In this document: one piece after another, positions 43,758-57,785 of the stretch
Position numbering within the stretch: position 1 is the stretch's first letter
Layout of the letters: each line of letters begins with the position of its first letter
Assembly (NCBI RefSeq): GCF_009617585.1
Contig: NZ_WIXI01000049.1
Coordinates: 1 to 64,000, forward strand
Reading direction: 5' to 3'
Source of the DNA: Endobacterium cereale
GTDB lineage: Bacteria; Pseudomonadota; Alphaproteobacteria; Rhizobiales; Rhizobiaceae
DNA: 64,000 nucleotides
Program-made: the position numbers and the translations under genes
The notes under the pieces: generated by a model
Databases searched by the model: none
What the model was told of the DNA's origin: nothing
Seen by the model: the letters and a program-made list of their open reading frames with translations, nothing else

Positions 43758-46172
43758 ATGTCCACCGGACCGGCAGCCGAACGCTTGATTGACAATGCGA
43801 GCGAAAACGAACCGACCCTCGGTTATGCGGCGCTGCCCGGCGTCGCCGATGAGATGCTGGACGGACAGGGCAATGTCAGGCCGGTCTGGCGCAAGCTGAT
43901 CGCCCATCTCGACCGCCTGCCCATACGCGAACTACACGAGCGTTTTGCCCGCGCCGACCGTTACCTGCGCGATGCCGGTGTTTTTTATCGCACCTATGAC
44001 AACAAGGACAATGGCGAACGCAACTGGCCGATCAGCCATGTTCCCGTGATGATCGACGAACGCGAGTGGGAAGGCATTTCGAAAGGCCTCGTCCAGCGTG
44101 CCGATCTTCTCGAAGCTCTGATGGCCGATATTTATGGCGATAACAGGCTGGTTCAGGAAGGCATCCTGCCGCCGCCACTGATCGCCAACAATCCGGAATT
44201 TTTACGCCCGATGGTCGGCGTGGAACCGGTCGGCGGCCATTACCTGCATTTCTGCTCCTTCGAGATCGGCCGCGGGCCCGATGGCAACTGGTGGGTTCTG
44301 GCCGACCGCACGCAAGCCCCCTCCGGCGCCGGCTTCGCGCTCGAAAACCGCGTCGCCACCACTCGCGCCTTTTCCGATCTTTATGCCGAGAGCCATGTGC
44401 ATCGCCTCGCCTCCTTCTTCGGCGCCTTCCGCGATGCGCTGCAGGGTTACCGGCACAATCCGGATGACCGCATCGCCGTCCTCTCCCCCGGCCCTGCCAA
44501 CGAAACCTATTTCGAACACGCCTATATCGCCCGTTATCTCGGCTTCATGCTCTTGGAAGGCGAAGACCTGACCGTCGTCAACAACCGCGTCATGGTGCGC
44601 ACCGTCGCGGGCCTCAAGCCCATCGGCGTGCTCTGGCGCCGTCTCGATGCCTCCTATGCCGATCCACTGGAACTCGACCAGAATTCGCATATCGGCACGC
44701 CGGGCATGGTACAGGCGCTGCGCTCCGGCTCGATGACGCTGGTCAATGCGCTCGGTTCCGGCATTCTGGAAACCCGCGCGCTGATGGCCTTCATGCCGAC
44801 GGTGTGCCGCAGCCTGCTCGGCGAAGATCCGCTGATGCCGTCGGTTGCCACATGGTGGTGCGGCCAGAAAGCCGAGCGCGAGCATGTGGCCAAAAATATC
44901 GACCGCATGGTCATCGGCCCGGCCTATTCCCGTCAGCCCTTTTTCGAAGACGATGGCCAGTCGAAACACGGCACGGCCTGGAGCAAGGTCAAGGAAGGCT
45001 CGCTCAGCACCTGGCTCGCCAATGACGGCGCAAATTTTGTTGGACAGGAAGTCGTCACGCTCTCCACCACGCCGGTCTATGTCGATGGCAAGCTGACGCC
45101 ACGACCGATGTCTCTGCGCGTCTTTGCCGCCCGCACCGAAAAGGGCTGGCAGATCATGCCGGGCGGTTTTGCCCGCATCGGCTCGGGCGATGACGTAACG
45201 GCGATCGCCATGCAGTCCGGCGGTTCGGCCGCAGACGTCTGGATCGTCTCCGACAAGCCGGTCCCGAAACCGACGCTTTTGCCGCCGGAGGAAAGTTTTA
45301 CCCGCAACATGCCGGGTTCGCTGCCAAGCCGCGCCGCCGACAATCTTTATTGGCTCGGCCGTTATATCGAACGTGCTGAAGGCGCCTTGCGCATCCTGCG
45401 CGCCTGGAACGTGCGTTACGCCGAATCCGCCGATCCGAATGCACCGCTGCTTGCCGATGTCACTCGCTACATGAAGGGGCTGGACATCGACATGCCGAAG
45501 GAGGCCATTCCGGCCACCCTGATCCGCAATCTCGACAGCGCCATCTATTCCGCCAGCAATATCCGCGACCGCTTTTCGCCGGATGGCTGGCTGGCTCTGA
45601 CGGACCTTGCCAAAACCGCACGCCGTTTCCACGAGGTCGTCAAGCCGGGCGACGATGCCGCCCACGCCACCACCATTCTCCTGCGAAAACTCGCAGGCTT
45701 TGCCGGTCTCGTGCATGAAAACATGTACCGGTTCACCGGCTGGCGTTTCCTGTCCATCGGTCGTCATCTGGAACGTGGCCTGCACATGTCGGGCCTGCTC
45801 GGCCACATGTCCGGCGCGGATGCTCCCGATGGCGCGCTCGACATGCTGCTGGAGATTGGCGACAGCGTCATGACCCACCGCCGTCGCTACAATGTCGCGA
45901 CCGCGCGCCTCACCATCAACGACCTGCTGGGCCTCGACCAGCTCAATCCGCGCTCGATCCTGTTTCAGTTGCACGAGATCCGCAACGAGGTGGAGCAACT
46001 GCCCAATGCCAAGCTCAACGGCCAGATGTCACCATTCCTGCGCGAGGCGACCCGCCTCTATTCAGGCCTTGCGGTGATGACGCCGGAAGCAATGGACGGC
46101 AAGGTCTATGAGCGGCTGGAAGCGGATCTCGAAAAACTGTCCGACATTCTCGGTCAGACCTATCTGCACTAG
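43758..46172 (+). CDS. Circularly permuted ATP-grasp / alpha-E fusion protein
   Basis: An 804-residue fusion. The N-terminal half (to about 500) matches the circularly permuted type 2 ATP-grasp family (FYRTYDNKDNGERNWPISHVPVMI, VGVEPVGGHYLHFCSFEIGR, LLEGEDLTVVNNRVMVRTV). ATP-grasp enzymes join a carboxylate to an amine via acyl phosphate. Residues about 512-804 are an alpha-E helical domain (LPSRAADNLYWLGRYIERAEGALR to the end), often a separate gene in other bacteria. It lies between the DUF2126 and second transglutaminase genes, 20 bases from the latter. No transmembrane helix or signal peptide was seen. Confidence 0.9.
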   Translation: MSTGPAAERLIDNASENEPTLGYAALPGVADEMLDGQGNVRPVWRKLIAHLDRLPIRELHERFARADRYLRDAGVFYRTYDNKDNGERNWPISHVPVMIDEREWEGISKGLVQRADLLEALMADIYGDNRLVQEGILPPPLIANNPEFLRPMVGVEPVGGHYLHFCSFEIGRGPDGNWWVLADRTQAPSGAGFALENRVATTRAFSDLYAESHVHRLASFFGAFRDALQGYRHNPDDRIAVLSPGPANETYFEHAYIARYLGFMLLEGEDLTVVNNRVMVRTVAGLKPIGVLWRRLDASYADPLELDQNSHIGTPGMVQALRSGSMTLVNALGSGILETRALMAFMPTVCRSLLGEDPLMPSVATWWCGQKAEREHVAKNIDRMVIGPAYSRQPFFEDDGQSKHGTAWSKVKEGSLSTWLANDGANFVGQEVVTLSTTPVYVDGKLTPRPMSLRVFAARTEKGWQIMPGGFARIGSGDDVTAIAMQSGGSAADVWIVSDKPVPKPTLLPPEESFTRNMPGSLPSRAADNLYWLGRYIERAEGALRILRAWNVRYAESADPNAPLLADVTRYMKGLDIDMPKEAIPATLIRNLDSAIYSASNIRDRFSPDGWLALTDLAKTARRFHEVVKPGDDAAHATTILLRKLAGFAGLVHENMYRFTGWRFLSIGRHLERGLHMSGLLGHMSGADAPDGALDMLLEIGDSVMTHRRRYNVATARLTINDLLGLDQLNPRSILFQLHEIRNEVEQLPNAKLNGQMSPFLREATRLYSGLAVMTPEAMDGKVYERLEADLEKLSDILGQTYLH

Positions 46173-46192
46173 GCCCAGGAGAGATACCGGAA

Positions 46193-47071
46193 ATGCTCTA
46201 CGATCTCTCCCTGCATATGGGGTACGTCTATGACGTGCCGGCATCCGGCGCACGCCATGTCATCCGCGTGCTGCCGCTGTCCCTGCCCGATCGCCAGCGA
46301 TTGATCGCCGGCTCGGTTACGGTCACGCCCAAGGCCGAGGAAAAAACGACCTTCATCGATTTCTTCGGCCAGCAGACCACCTCCGTCTTTCTGCGGGCGC
46401 CACATGAGAGGCTCGATATCCGCATGCAGGCCCGCGTCTCGGTCGAAACCCCGACGATCACCGTCGACCTCTCGCCGACGCTGGACGTGCTGCGAGACGA
46501 ACTTGCGGACCTTCGATCCATCGATGCCGCCTCGCCGCACCACCTGACGGGGACAAGTCCGCGCCTGTCGGCAAACCCGCAAATCTCCGCTTACGCGCGC
46601 GAAGGCCTGAAAGCGGACCAGACTGCGCGCGAAATCGCCACCACGCTCTGCCACCGCATCCACCGCGATTTCAAATATGATCCCGAGGCAACCGCGGTGC
46701 AAACGACACCGGGCGAAGCCTTCGACATGAAGCGCGGCGTCTGCCAGGATTTTTCGCATATCATGATCGTCGCCTTGCGCAGCCTCGGCATTCCGGCCGG
46801 TTATGTCTCCGGTTTCCTGCGCACCATTCCGCCGCCGGGCAAGGAGCGGCTGGAAGGCGCCGATGCCATGCATGCATGGGTGCGCGTGTGGTGCGGTGAA
46901 ACGACCGGTTATGTCGAGCTCGACCCGACCAACGACATTGCCGCCGGCAGTGATCATATCGTCGTCGGTTATGGCCGCGATTATTCCGATATCGCACCGG
47001 TCATCGGCGTTCTCAAAACCTATGGCAGCCACCAGACCGTACAGTCCGTAGATGTCATTCCGCTAAAATAG
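46193..47071 (+). CDS. Transglutaminase-like cysteine peptidase
   Basis: A 292-residue protein of the bacterial transglutaminase N plus core type. The start MLYDLSLHMGYVYDVPASG is a typical beta-sandwich N-domain. The catalytic triad is Cys184 (RGVCQDFSH), His227 (AMHAWVRV) and Asp244 (VELDPTND). Such proteins usually act as proteases rather than crosslinkers in bacteria. Third gene of the operon with the DUF2126 and ATP-grasp/alpha-E genes; the order is common in alphaproteobacteria. It shares no obvious sequence identity beyond motifs with the transglutaminase domain of the first gene. Confidence 0.92.
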   Translation: MLYDLSLHMGYVYDVPASGARHVIRVLPLSLPDRQRLIAGSVTVTPKAEEKTTFIDFFGQQTTSVFLRAPHERLDIRMQARVSVETPTITVDLSPTLDVLRDELADLRSIDAASPHHLTGTSPRLSANPQISAYAREGLKADQTAREIATTLCHRIHRDFKYDPEATAVQTTPGEAFDMKRGVCQDFSHIMIVALRSLGIPAGYVSGFLRTIPPPGKERLEGADAMHAWVRVWCGETTGYVELDPTNDIAAGSDHIVVGYGRDYSDIAPVIGVLKTYGSHQTVQSVDVIPLK

Positions 47072-47189
47072 CACAGATTTATGCACGAAATCGCGACATC
47101 GATAAAATGCCGCGAAATATCTTCAGCCCGCATCTACGCACAACCGATAAACCGTCCGGCGTGGGTTCCAAATGGATTGGGCTGGGGCA

Positions 47190-48443
47190 ATGAAAATCTC
47201 GCTTCCTTTTTCGCGGTTGCTGAACGACCGTGGTGGTAATTTCGGCATCATTACGGCGATTGTCGCTCCGCTGGCATTCGGTGCCGCCGGTATTGCGATC
47301 GACATCACCCAGGCCATGCAGATCAAGGCCGAGTTGCAGGCAATGGCGGACTCCGCGTCGCTTGCCGCATCAAAGGCCATGTCCGAAGACGACCTGACCC
47401 CCGCCCAGGCGAAGGAACGCGCCGAAAAGATCTATGCCGGACAGATGGTCAATTATCTGAAGACCGGCAAGGAAACCGACGCCGAAATCGACGAGATGAT
47501 CGCCGCCCAGAAAGCTGCGCTGAAAATCACGATTGCGGAAGCGGCCAATGGCAGCCGCGGCAAGACCTACACGATCACCGTGGCATCCACCTATCAGATG
47601 CCGGTGAACGCAATGACGGGCCTCATCACCGGTTCGAACATGAATCTGGCGACCTCGAGCACGGCGGCCAGTGCAACCGAATCCACCAACGGGATTTCCA
47701 TGTATCTGGCGCTCGACCGTTCGGGCTCGATGTCGTTCAAGACCTCGACGGTTATCAAGAACGCCAGCTGCGTGAACTATACGGAAAACAATTGGGGCAA
47801 TAAGAATGTCACAAACACCCGCGATTCCCGTTATATCTGGCCCGAGAAGCCCTGCTACGTTCGCAAGATCGACGCCCTCAAGACGGCGGCCGGCAGCATG
47901 TTCACGGCTCTGAATACGGCTGACAAAAATTCGAACCTCGTTCGTGTCGGCGCAGTTTCCTACACCGATGAAACGCAGTCTGCCTCTTCTATCGACTGGG
48001 GTACATCCAAGGCTGCAAAATATGTATCCAATCTTCCGAGTATTCCGGAAGGCGGCACGGACGCCAACGGAGCCATGACGGCCGCAATCAATGCTCTGAA
48101 AAGCAGCAATAGCACCGAAAAGGATGCGCATAGCAAGAAGGGGAACAATAGCTTCAGCCGCTTTATCGTTCTTATGACCGACGGTAAGATGACGGGCTAT
48201 AGCGCTAACTTTAACTACAATCTCGATCAGGGTGTCCGCGCCAAATGTGATGCAGCCAAAAAGGATGGGATCCAGGTTTATACGGTCGCCTTTATGGCCC
48301 CCAGTGAAGGCAAATCGCTCCTGAACTACTGCGCCACGGACTCCAGCTACTATTATGAACCGGACGACATGGAAGATCTGGTCAAGGCTTTCGGCGAAAT
48401 TGCCGAAAAGGCTGCCAAGGCAACGACACGCCTGACCAACTGA
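47190..48443 (+). CDS. TadG-like protein with von Willebrand factor A domain
   Basis: A 417-residue protein anchored by an N-terminal helix (FGIITAIVAPLAFGAAGIAID) of the TadE/TadG pilus-assembly type (Flp/Tad). A helical pseudopilin-like region is followed by a VWA domain with the MIDAS metal site Asp176-x-Ser178-x-Ser180 (LALDRSGSMS) and later GGTDANGAM and LMTDGKMTG. It likely sits in the envelope and binds a partner through a divalent metal. Start ATG 47190 after GGGCTGGGG is preferred to ATG 47172. It is AT-richer than most neighbours. No other tad genes are in the window, as is common for dispersed TadG paralogues. Confidence 0.85.
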   Translation: MKISLPFSRLLNDRGGNFGIITAIVAPLAFGAAGIAIDITQAMQIKAELQAMADSASLAASKAMSEDDLTPAQAKERAEKIYAGQMVNYLKTGKETDAEIDEMIAAQKAALKITIAEAANGSRGKTYTITVASTYQMPVNAMTGLITGSNMNLATSSTAASATESTNGISMYLALDRSGSMSFKTSTVIKNASCVNYTENNWGNKNVTNTRDSRYIWPEKPCYVRKIDALKTAAGSMFTALNTADKNSNLVRVGAVSYTDETQSASSIDWGTSKAAKYVSNLPSIPEGGTDANGAMTAAINALKSSNSTEKDAHSKKGNNSFSRFIVLMTDGKMTGYSANFNYNLDQGVRAKCDAAKKDGIQVYTVAFMAPSEGKSLLNYCATDSSYYYEPDDMEDLVKAFGEIAEKAAKATTRLTN

Positions 48444-48473
48444 TCCTTCGCGATCACCGCGCTATCTATGACA

Positions 48474-48506
48474 CGCCCTCGCTGCCCGCAGCGGGGGCTT
48501 TGTTAT
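48474..48506 (+). terminator. Terminator after the TadG-like gene
   Basis: GCCCTCGCTG pairs with CAGCGGGGGC with a mismatch and is followed by TTTGTTATTT. It separates the gene from the glycogen operon. Confidence 0.75.
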
Positions 48507-48660
48507 TTCTGGCAAATTTCCTTTTCCGGTCTTGCCGAATGAAGCCGTGTCCCGATATTGCCAGTCCATCATAAGAATGCATAAACTGTGGTTTACTGCA
48601 TGCCAGACGACTGAATCGGACGACCCTCCCATCCGCTCCTCCAGCAAAGTTGGCGATACA

Positions 48661-53348
<4,688 letters not shown>

Positions 53349-53383
53349 AAGCGGGCGACAAGCCGAAATTTGGGGAGGATGAA

Positions 53384-54646
53384 ATGACCACGAAACGCGT
53401 TCAACCACTCGCACGTGATGCCATGGCCTATGTTCTGGCCGGCGGCCGGGGGAGCCGCCTGAAGGAACTGACCGACCGCCGTGCCAAACCGGCCGTCTAT
53501 TTCGGCGGCAAGACCCGCATCATCGATTTCGCGCTGTCCAACGCACTCAATTCCGGCATTCGCCGCATCGGCGTCGCCACGCAATACAAGGCGCATTCGC
53601 TGATCCGCCACATGCAGCGCGGCTGGGACTTTTTCCGCCCCGAGCGTAACGAAAGTTTCGACATCCTGCCGGCCTCGCAGCGCGTTTCCGAAACGCAATG
53701 GTACGAAGGCACGGCCGACGCCGTTTACCAGAACATCGACATCATCCAGGATCATGGCGTCGAATACATGGTCATCCTGGCCGGCGACCACGTCTACAAG
53801 ATGGACTACGAATTGATGTTGCAGCAGCACGTCGATTCCGGCGCCGATGTTACCGTCGGCTGCCTGGAAGTGCCGCGCATGGAAGCCGTCGCCTTCGGTG
53901 TCATGCATGTCAACGCCAAGGACGAGATCATCGATTTCGTGGAAAAGCCCGCCGATCCACCGAGCATCCCCGGTGACCCGGACCACGCTCTGGCCTCAAT
54001 GGGCATCTATGTCTTCCACACCAAATTCCTGATCGAGGCGCTGAAACGCGACGCCGCCGATCCGAATTCCAGCCGTGATTTCGGCAAGGACATCATTCCG
54101 CACATCGTCGCCAACGGCAAAGCCGTCGCCCACCGTTTTGCCGACAGCTGCGTGCGTTCCGATTTCGAGCGTGAGCCTTACTGGCGCGATGTCGGCACGA
54201 TCGATGCCTATTGGCAGGCGAACGTCGATCTGACGGCAATCGTCCCGACGCTCGACATCTACGACAAGTCCTGGCCGATCTGGACCTATCAGGAAGTCAC
54301 CCCTCCGGCGAAATTCGTGCATGACGACGAGGACCGTCGCGGCTCGGCGATTTCCTCGGTCGTTTCGGGCGATTGCATCATTTCCGGCTCGTCGCTGAAC
54401 CGCAGCCTGTTGTTCACAGGTGTGCGCGCCAATTCCTATTCGCGCCTCGACGGTGCCGTAATCCTGCCGAATGTGCACATTGGAAGACATGCTCAGCTTC
54501 GCAATGTCGTCATCGATGCGGGTGTAGTCATTCCCGAAGGACTGGTGGTCGGCGAAGATCCCGAAATCGACGCAAAGCGTTTTCGACGCAGCGAAGGCGG
54601 GATTTGCCTGATCACCCAGAAGATGCTCGACAAGCTCGACATCTGA
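53384..54646 (+). CDS. glgC: Glucose-1-phosphate adenylyltransferase
   Basis: Makes ADP-glucose from ATP and glucose-1-phosphate, the committed and allosterically regulated step. The 420-residue protein begins MTTKRVQPLARDAMAYVLAG and carries the pyrophosphorylase signature GGRGSRLKELTDRRAKPAVYFGG with the catalytic lysine region, and a C-terminal left-handed beta helix (SGSSLNRSLLFTGVRANSYSRL). GGGGAGGA precedes ATG 53384. The length and motifs match the Agrobacterium enzyme, activated by fructose-6-phosphate and pyruvate in that species. Confidence 0.96.
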   Translation: MTTKRVQPLARDAMAYVLAGGRGSRLKELTDRRAKPAVYFGGKTRIIDFALSNALNSGIRRIGVATQYKAHSLIRHMQRGWDFFRPERNESFDILPASQRVSETQWYEGTADAVYQNIDIIQDHGVEYMVILAGDHVYKMDYELMLQQHVDSGADVTVGCLEVPRMEAVAFGVMHVNAKDEIIDFVEKPADPPSIPGDPDHALASMGIYVFHTKFLIEALKRDAADPNSSRDFGKDIIPHIVANGKAVAHRFADSCVRSDFEREPYWRDVGTIDAYWQANVDLTAIVPTLDIYDKSWPIWTYQEVTPPAKFVHDDEDRRGSAISSVVSGDCIISGSSLNRSLLFTGVRANSYSRLDGAVILPNVHIGRHAQLRNVVIDAGVVIPEGLVVGEDPEIDAKRFRRSEGGICLITQKMLDKLDI

Positions 54647-54672
54647 AGACGAAACGGGGTTTGAACACGAAC

Positions 54673-56118
54673 ATGCAGGTTCTGGCCGTTGCATCCGAAC
54701 TGTACCCGCTGGTGAAAACCGGCGGGCTTGCCGATGTGGCCGGTGCGCTGCCCCTGGCGCTGAAACATTATCGTGTGAGCACTAAGACGCTCATCCCCGG
54801 TTATCCGGCGGTGATGGCAAAACTGCGCGGCGACACCGTGCAACGCCTGCATTTCGACAACCTGCTCGGCGTCTCCGCCGATATCATCGAAACCCATATC
54901 GACGGTCTCGACCTCCTCATTCTCGACGCGCCGGAACTGTTCAACCGCCCCGGCGGCCCTTACGCCGATGCCACCGGCGCCGACCATTCCGACAACTGGC
55001 GCCGTTTTGCCGCCCTGTCGTTGGCGGCGGCCCGCATTGCTGGCGGCGAAATGCAAGGCTGGCAGCCGGACCTGATACATGTGCATGACTGGCAGGCAGG
55101 TCTCGTGCCCGCCTATATGCGTTATGGCGACACACCCGAACTGCCGAGCCTGATCACCATACACAACATCGCCTTTCAGGGCCGGTTCGATGCCAGCGTG
55201 CTGCCGCATATCGGCCTGCCTGCCCATGCCTATGACATCGATGGTGTCGAGTTTTATGGTGGCGTCGGTTATCTCAAGGCCGGGCTGCAGACGGCATGGG
55301 CGATCAACACCGTCAGCCCGACCTATGCGGAAGAAATCCTCACGCCGGAATTCGGCATGGGTCTCGAAGGCTTGCTCACCGCCCGCGCCGAGCATCTGTC
55401 CGGCATCGTCAACGGCATCGATACCGATGTCTGGGACCCGCGCTCGGACACAGCACTCGGCACCCACTACAGCGCCGCCACCTTGAAAGCCCGCAGCGTC
55501 AACAAGCGCGCCGTCGAACAGCGTTTTGGTCTCGATCAAGACGATGGTCCGCTATTTTGCGTGATTTCGCGCCTCACCATGCAAAAGGGCATGGACGTGC
55601 TGGCAGAACTCGCCGACGAGATCGTTTCGCTCGGTGCCCGCCTCGCCGTTCTCGGCTCCGGCGATCCGTGGCTCGAATCCGAACTATCGGCCGCAGCCGC
55701 CCGCCATCCCGGCCGCATCGCCATCAACCGTGGTTATGACGAGCCGCTGTCGCACCTGATGCAGGCAGGCAGTGACGCCATTCTCATTCCATCCCGTTTC
55801 GAACCCTGCGGACTGACCCAGCTTTACGGCCTGCGCTATGGCTGCGTGCCTGTGGTCAGCCGCACCGGCGGTCTCAACGATACCGTCATCGATGCCAACC
55901 CGGCCGCAATATCGGCCGGAGCAGCCACCGGCGTGTCCTTCAACGCCGTCACCACCGATAACCTGCGCCGCGCCATCAGGCGCACTGTCGGCCTCTACCA
56001 GAGCCCCAAGATCTGGCAGGCCATGCAGAAGCAGGGCATGAAATCGGATGTCTCCTGGGACAAGAGCGCCGGCCTTTATGCCGACCTCTACGCCCAACTC
56101 ATTGCAAATAAAGGATGA
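54673..56118 (+). CDS. glgA: Glycogen synthase (ADP-glucose type)
   Basis: Transfers glucose from ADP-glucose to the non-reducing end of glycogen. A 481-residue GT5 enzyme starting MQVLAVASELYPLVKTGGLADV with the substrate-binding KTGGL at residues 15-19; the C-terminal GT-B half has RFEPCGLTQLYGLRYG with the usual E-x7-E spacing. ATG 54673 is the standard start; an in-frame TTG at 54661 abuts the GGGG and would add four residues. It lies 26 bases after glgC. Confidence 0.95.
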   Translation: MQVLAVASELYPLVKTGGLADVAGALPLALKHYRVSTKTLIPGYPAVMAKLRGDTVQRLHFDNLLGVSADIIETHIDGLDLLILDAPELFNRPGGPYADATGADHSDNWRRFAALSLAAARIAGGEMQGWQPDLIHVHDWQAGLVPAYMRYGDTPELPSLITIHNIAFQGRFDASVLPHIGLPAHAYDIDGVEFYGGVGYLKAGLQTAWAINTVSPTYAEEILTPEFGMGLEGLLTARAEHLSGIVNGIDTDVWDPRSDTALGTHYSAATLKARSVNKRAVEQRFGLDQDDGPLFCVISRLTMQKGMDVLAELADEIVSLGARLAVLGSGDPWLESELSAAAARHPGRIAINRGYDEPLSHLMQAGSDAILIPSRFEPCGLTQLYGLRYGCVPVVSRTGGLNDTVIDANPAAISAGAATGVSFNAVTTDNLRRAIRRTVGLYQSPKIWQAMQKQGMKSDVSWDKSAGLYADLYAQLIANKG

Positions 56119-56120
56119 CC

Positions 56121-57749
56121 ATGTTCAAGACCGTCACCACCGCGCCATACAAGGATCAGAAACCGGGCACTTCGGGCCTGCGCAAAAAGGTCCCGGTTTT
56201 CCAGCAGGAAAACTACGCCGAAAATTTCATCCAGGCGATCTTCGACAGCCTTGAAGGGTTTGAAGGCAAGACGCTGGTGATCGGCGGCGATGGCCGGTAT
56301 TACAACCGCGAAGTCATCCAGAAGGCGCTGAAAATGGCGGCCGCTTCCGGCTTCGGCAAGGTCATGGTCGGCCAGGGCGGCATCCTTTCCACCCCGGCTG
56401 CGTCCAACCTCATCCGCAAATACAAGGCCTTTGGCGGCATCGTTCTCTCCGCCAGCCACAATCCCGGCGGCCCGACCGAAGATTTTGGCATCAAGTACAA
56501 TATCGGTAATGGCGGCCCGGCCCCCGAAAAAATCACCGACGCGATCTTTGCCCGCACGCAGGTCATCGACACCTACAAGATCGCCGACGTCGCCGACATC
56601 GACCTCGACGCAATCGGCACCTTCGATCTCGCCGGCATGACGGTGGAAGTGGTCGATCCGGTCGCCGATTACGTCACGCTGATGGAAGAACTTTTTGATT
56701 TCCCGGCCATCAAGGCCCACATCGCCGGTGGCTTCAAGGTGGTCATCGATTCGATGGGTGCCGTCACCGGTCCTTACGCCGTGGAAATCCTCGAAAAGCA
56801 TCTTGGCGCCCCGGCCGGTTCGGTACGCAATTCCACGCCGCTACCGGATTTCGGTGGTCATCACCCGGACCCGAACCTCGTTCACGCCAAGGAGCTTTAT
56901 GACGACGTCATGAGCCCGACCGGCCCCGATTTCGGCGCCGCTTCCGATGGCGATGGCGACCGCAACATGGTGGTCGGCAAGAACATGTTCGTCACCCCGT
57001 CGGACAGCCTCGCGATCATCGCCGCAAACGCGACGCTGGCACCGGGTTACGCCAAGGGCATCGCCGGCATCGCTCGTTCCATGCCGACAAGTGCCGCCGC
57101 CGACCGCGTGGCCGAAAAACTCGGCATCGGCATGTACGAGACCCCGACCGGCTGGAAATTCTTCGGCAACCTGCTGGATGCCGGCAAGGCGACGATCTGC
57201 GGCGAAGAAAGCTTTGGCACCGGGTCCGACCACGTGCGTGAGAAGGATGGCTTGTGGGCCGTGCTGTTCTGGCTGAACATTCTGGCCGTGCGCAAGGAAA
57301 GCGCCTACGACATCGTCACCAAGCACTGGGCCGAATATGGCCGCAACTACTATTCGCGCCACGATTATGAAGAAGTCGACAGCGATGCCGCCAACGGCAT
57401 GGTAACGGCGCTGCGCGAAAAACTCTCGACCCTGCCAGGCCAGACATTTGGTGCGCTAAAGGTCGAGGCCGCTGACGATTTTGCCTATAACGATCCGGTC
57501 GATGGTTCGGTCTCGAAAAACCAGGGCATCCGCGTGATGTTCGAAGGCGGCAGCCGCGTTGTCTTCCGCCTCTCCGGCACCGGCACTTCGGGCGCCACCA
57601 TCCGCCTGTATGTCGAACGCTACGAGCCGGACGCCTCGCGTCACGGCATCGAAACGCAGGAAGCGCTGGCCGACCTGATCGCGGTGGCTGACGAGATTTC
57701 CGAGCTGAAAAAGCGTTCGGGCCGCGATGCTCCTACGGTCATCACCTAA
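56121..57749 (+). CDS. pgm: Phosphoglucomutase
   Basis: Interconverts glucose-1-phosphate and glucose-6-phosphate. The 542-residue alpha-D-phosphohexomutase has the active-site phosphoserine Ser112 (SASHNPGGP), the metal loop DGDGDRN and the sugar-specificity loop CGEESFGTGSDH. ATG 56121 (AAAGGATGACC upstream) matches the 542-residue length I recall for Agrobacterium Pgm (ExoC); an ATG at 56115 overlaps the glgA stop. Loss of the homologue in Agrobacterium affects exopolysaccharide, cyclic glucan and virulence, and it also links to galU here. Confidence 0.95.
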   Translation: MFKTVTTAPYKDQKPGTSGLRKKVPVFQQENYAENFIQAIFDSLEGFEGKTLVIGGDGRYYNREVIQKALKMAAASGFGKVMVGQGGILSTPAASNLIRKYKAFGGIVLSASHNPGGPTEDFGIKYNIGNGGPAPEKITDAIFARTQVIDTYKIADVADIDLDAIGTFDLAGMTVEVVDPVADYVTLMEELFDFPAIKAHIAGGFKVVIDSMGAVTGPYAVEILEKHLGAPAGSVRNSTPLPDFGGHHPDPNLVHAKELYDDVMSPTGPDFGAASDGDGDRNMVVGKNMFVTPSDSLAIIAANATLAPGYAKGIAGIARSMPTSAAADRVAEKLGIGMYETPTGWKFFGNLLDAGKATICGEESFGTGSDHVREKDGLWAVLFWLNILAVRKESAYDIVTKHWAEYGRNYYSRHDYEEVDSDAANGMVTALREKLSTLPGQTFGALKVEAADDFAYNDPVDGSVSKNQGIRVMFEGGSRVVFRLSGTGTSGATIRLYVERYEPDASRHGIETQEALADLIAVADEISELKKRSGRDAPTVIT

Positions 57750-57785
57750 TCTGACGGCAAGCGATACGGCCAAAAAGGGCAAATA

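Noticed and set aside
44202..45998. Minus-strand frame of about 600 codons inside the ATP-grasp gene
   Set aside because: Shadow of the ATP-grasp/alpha-E reading frame; composition is not protein-like.
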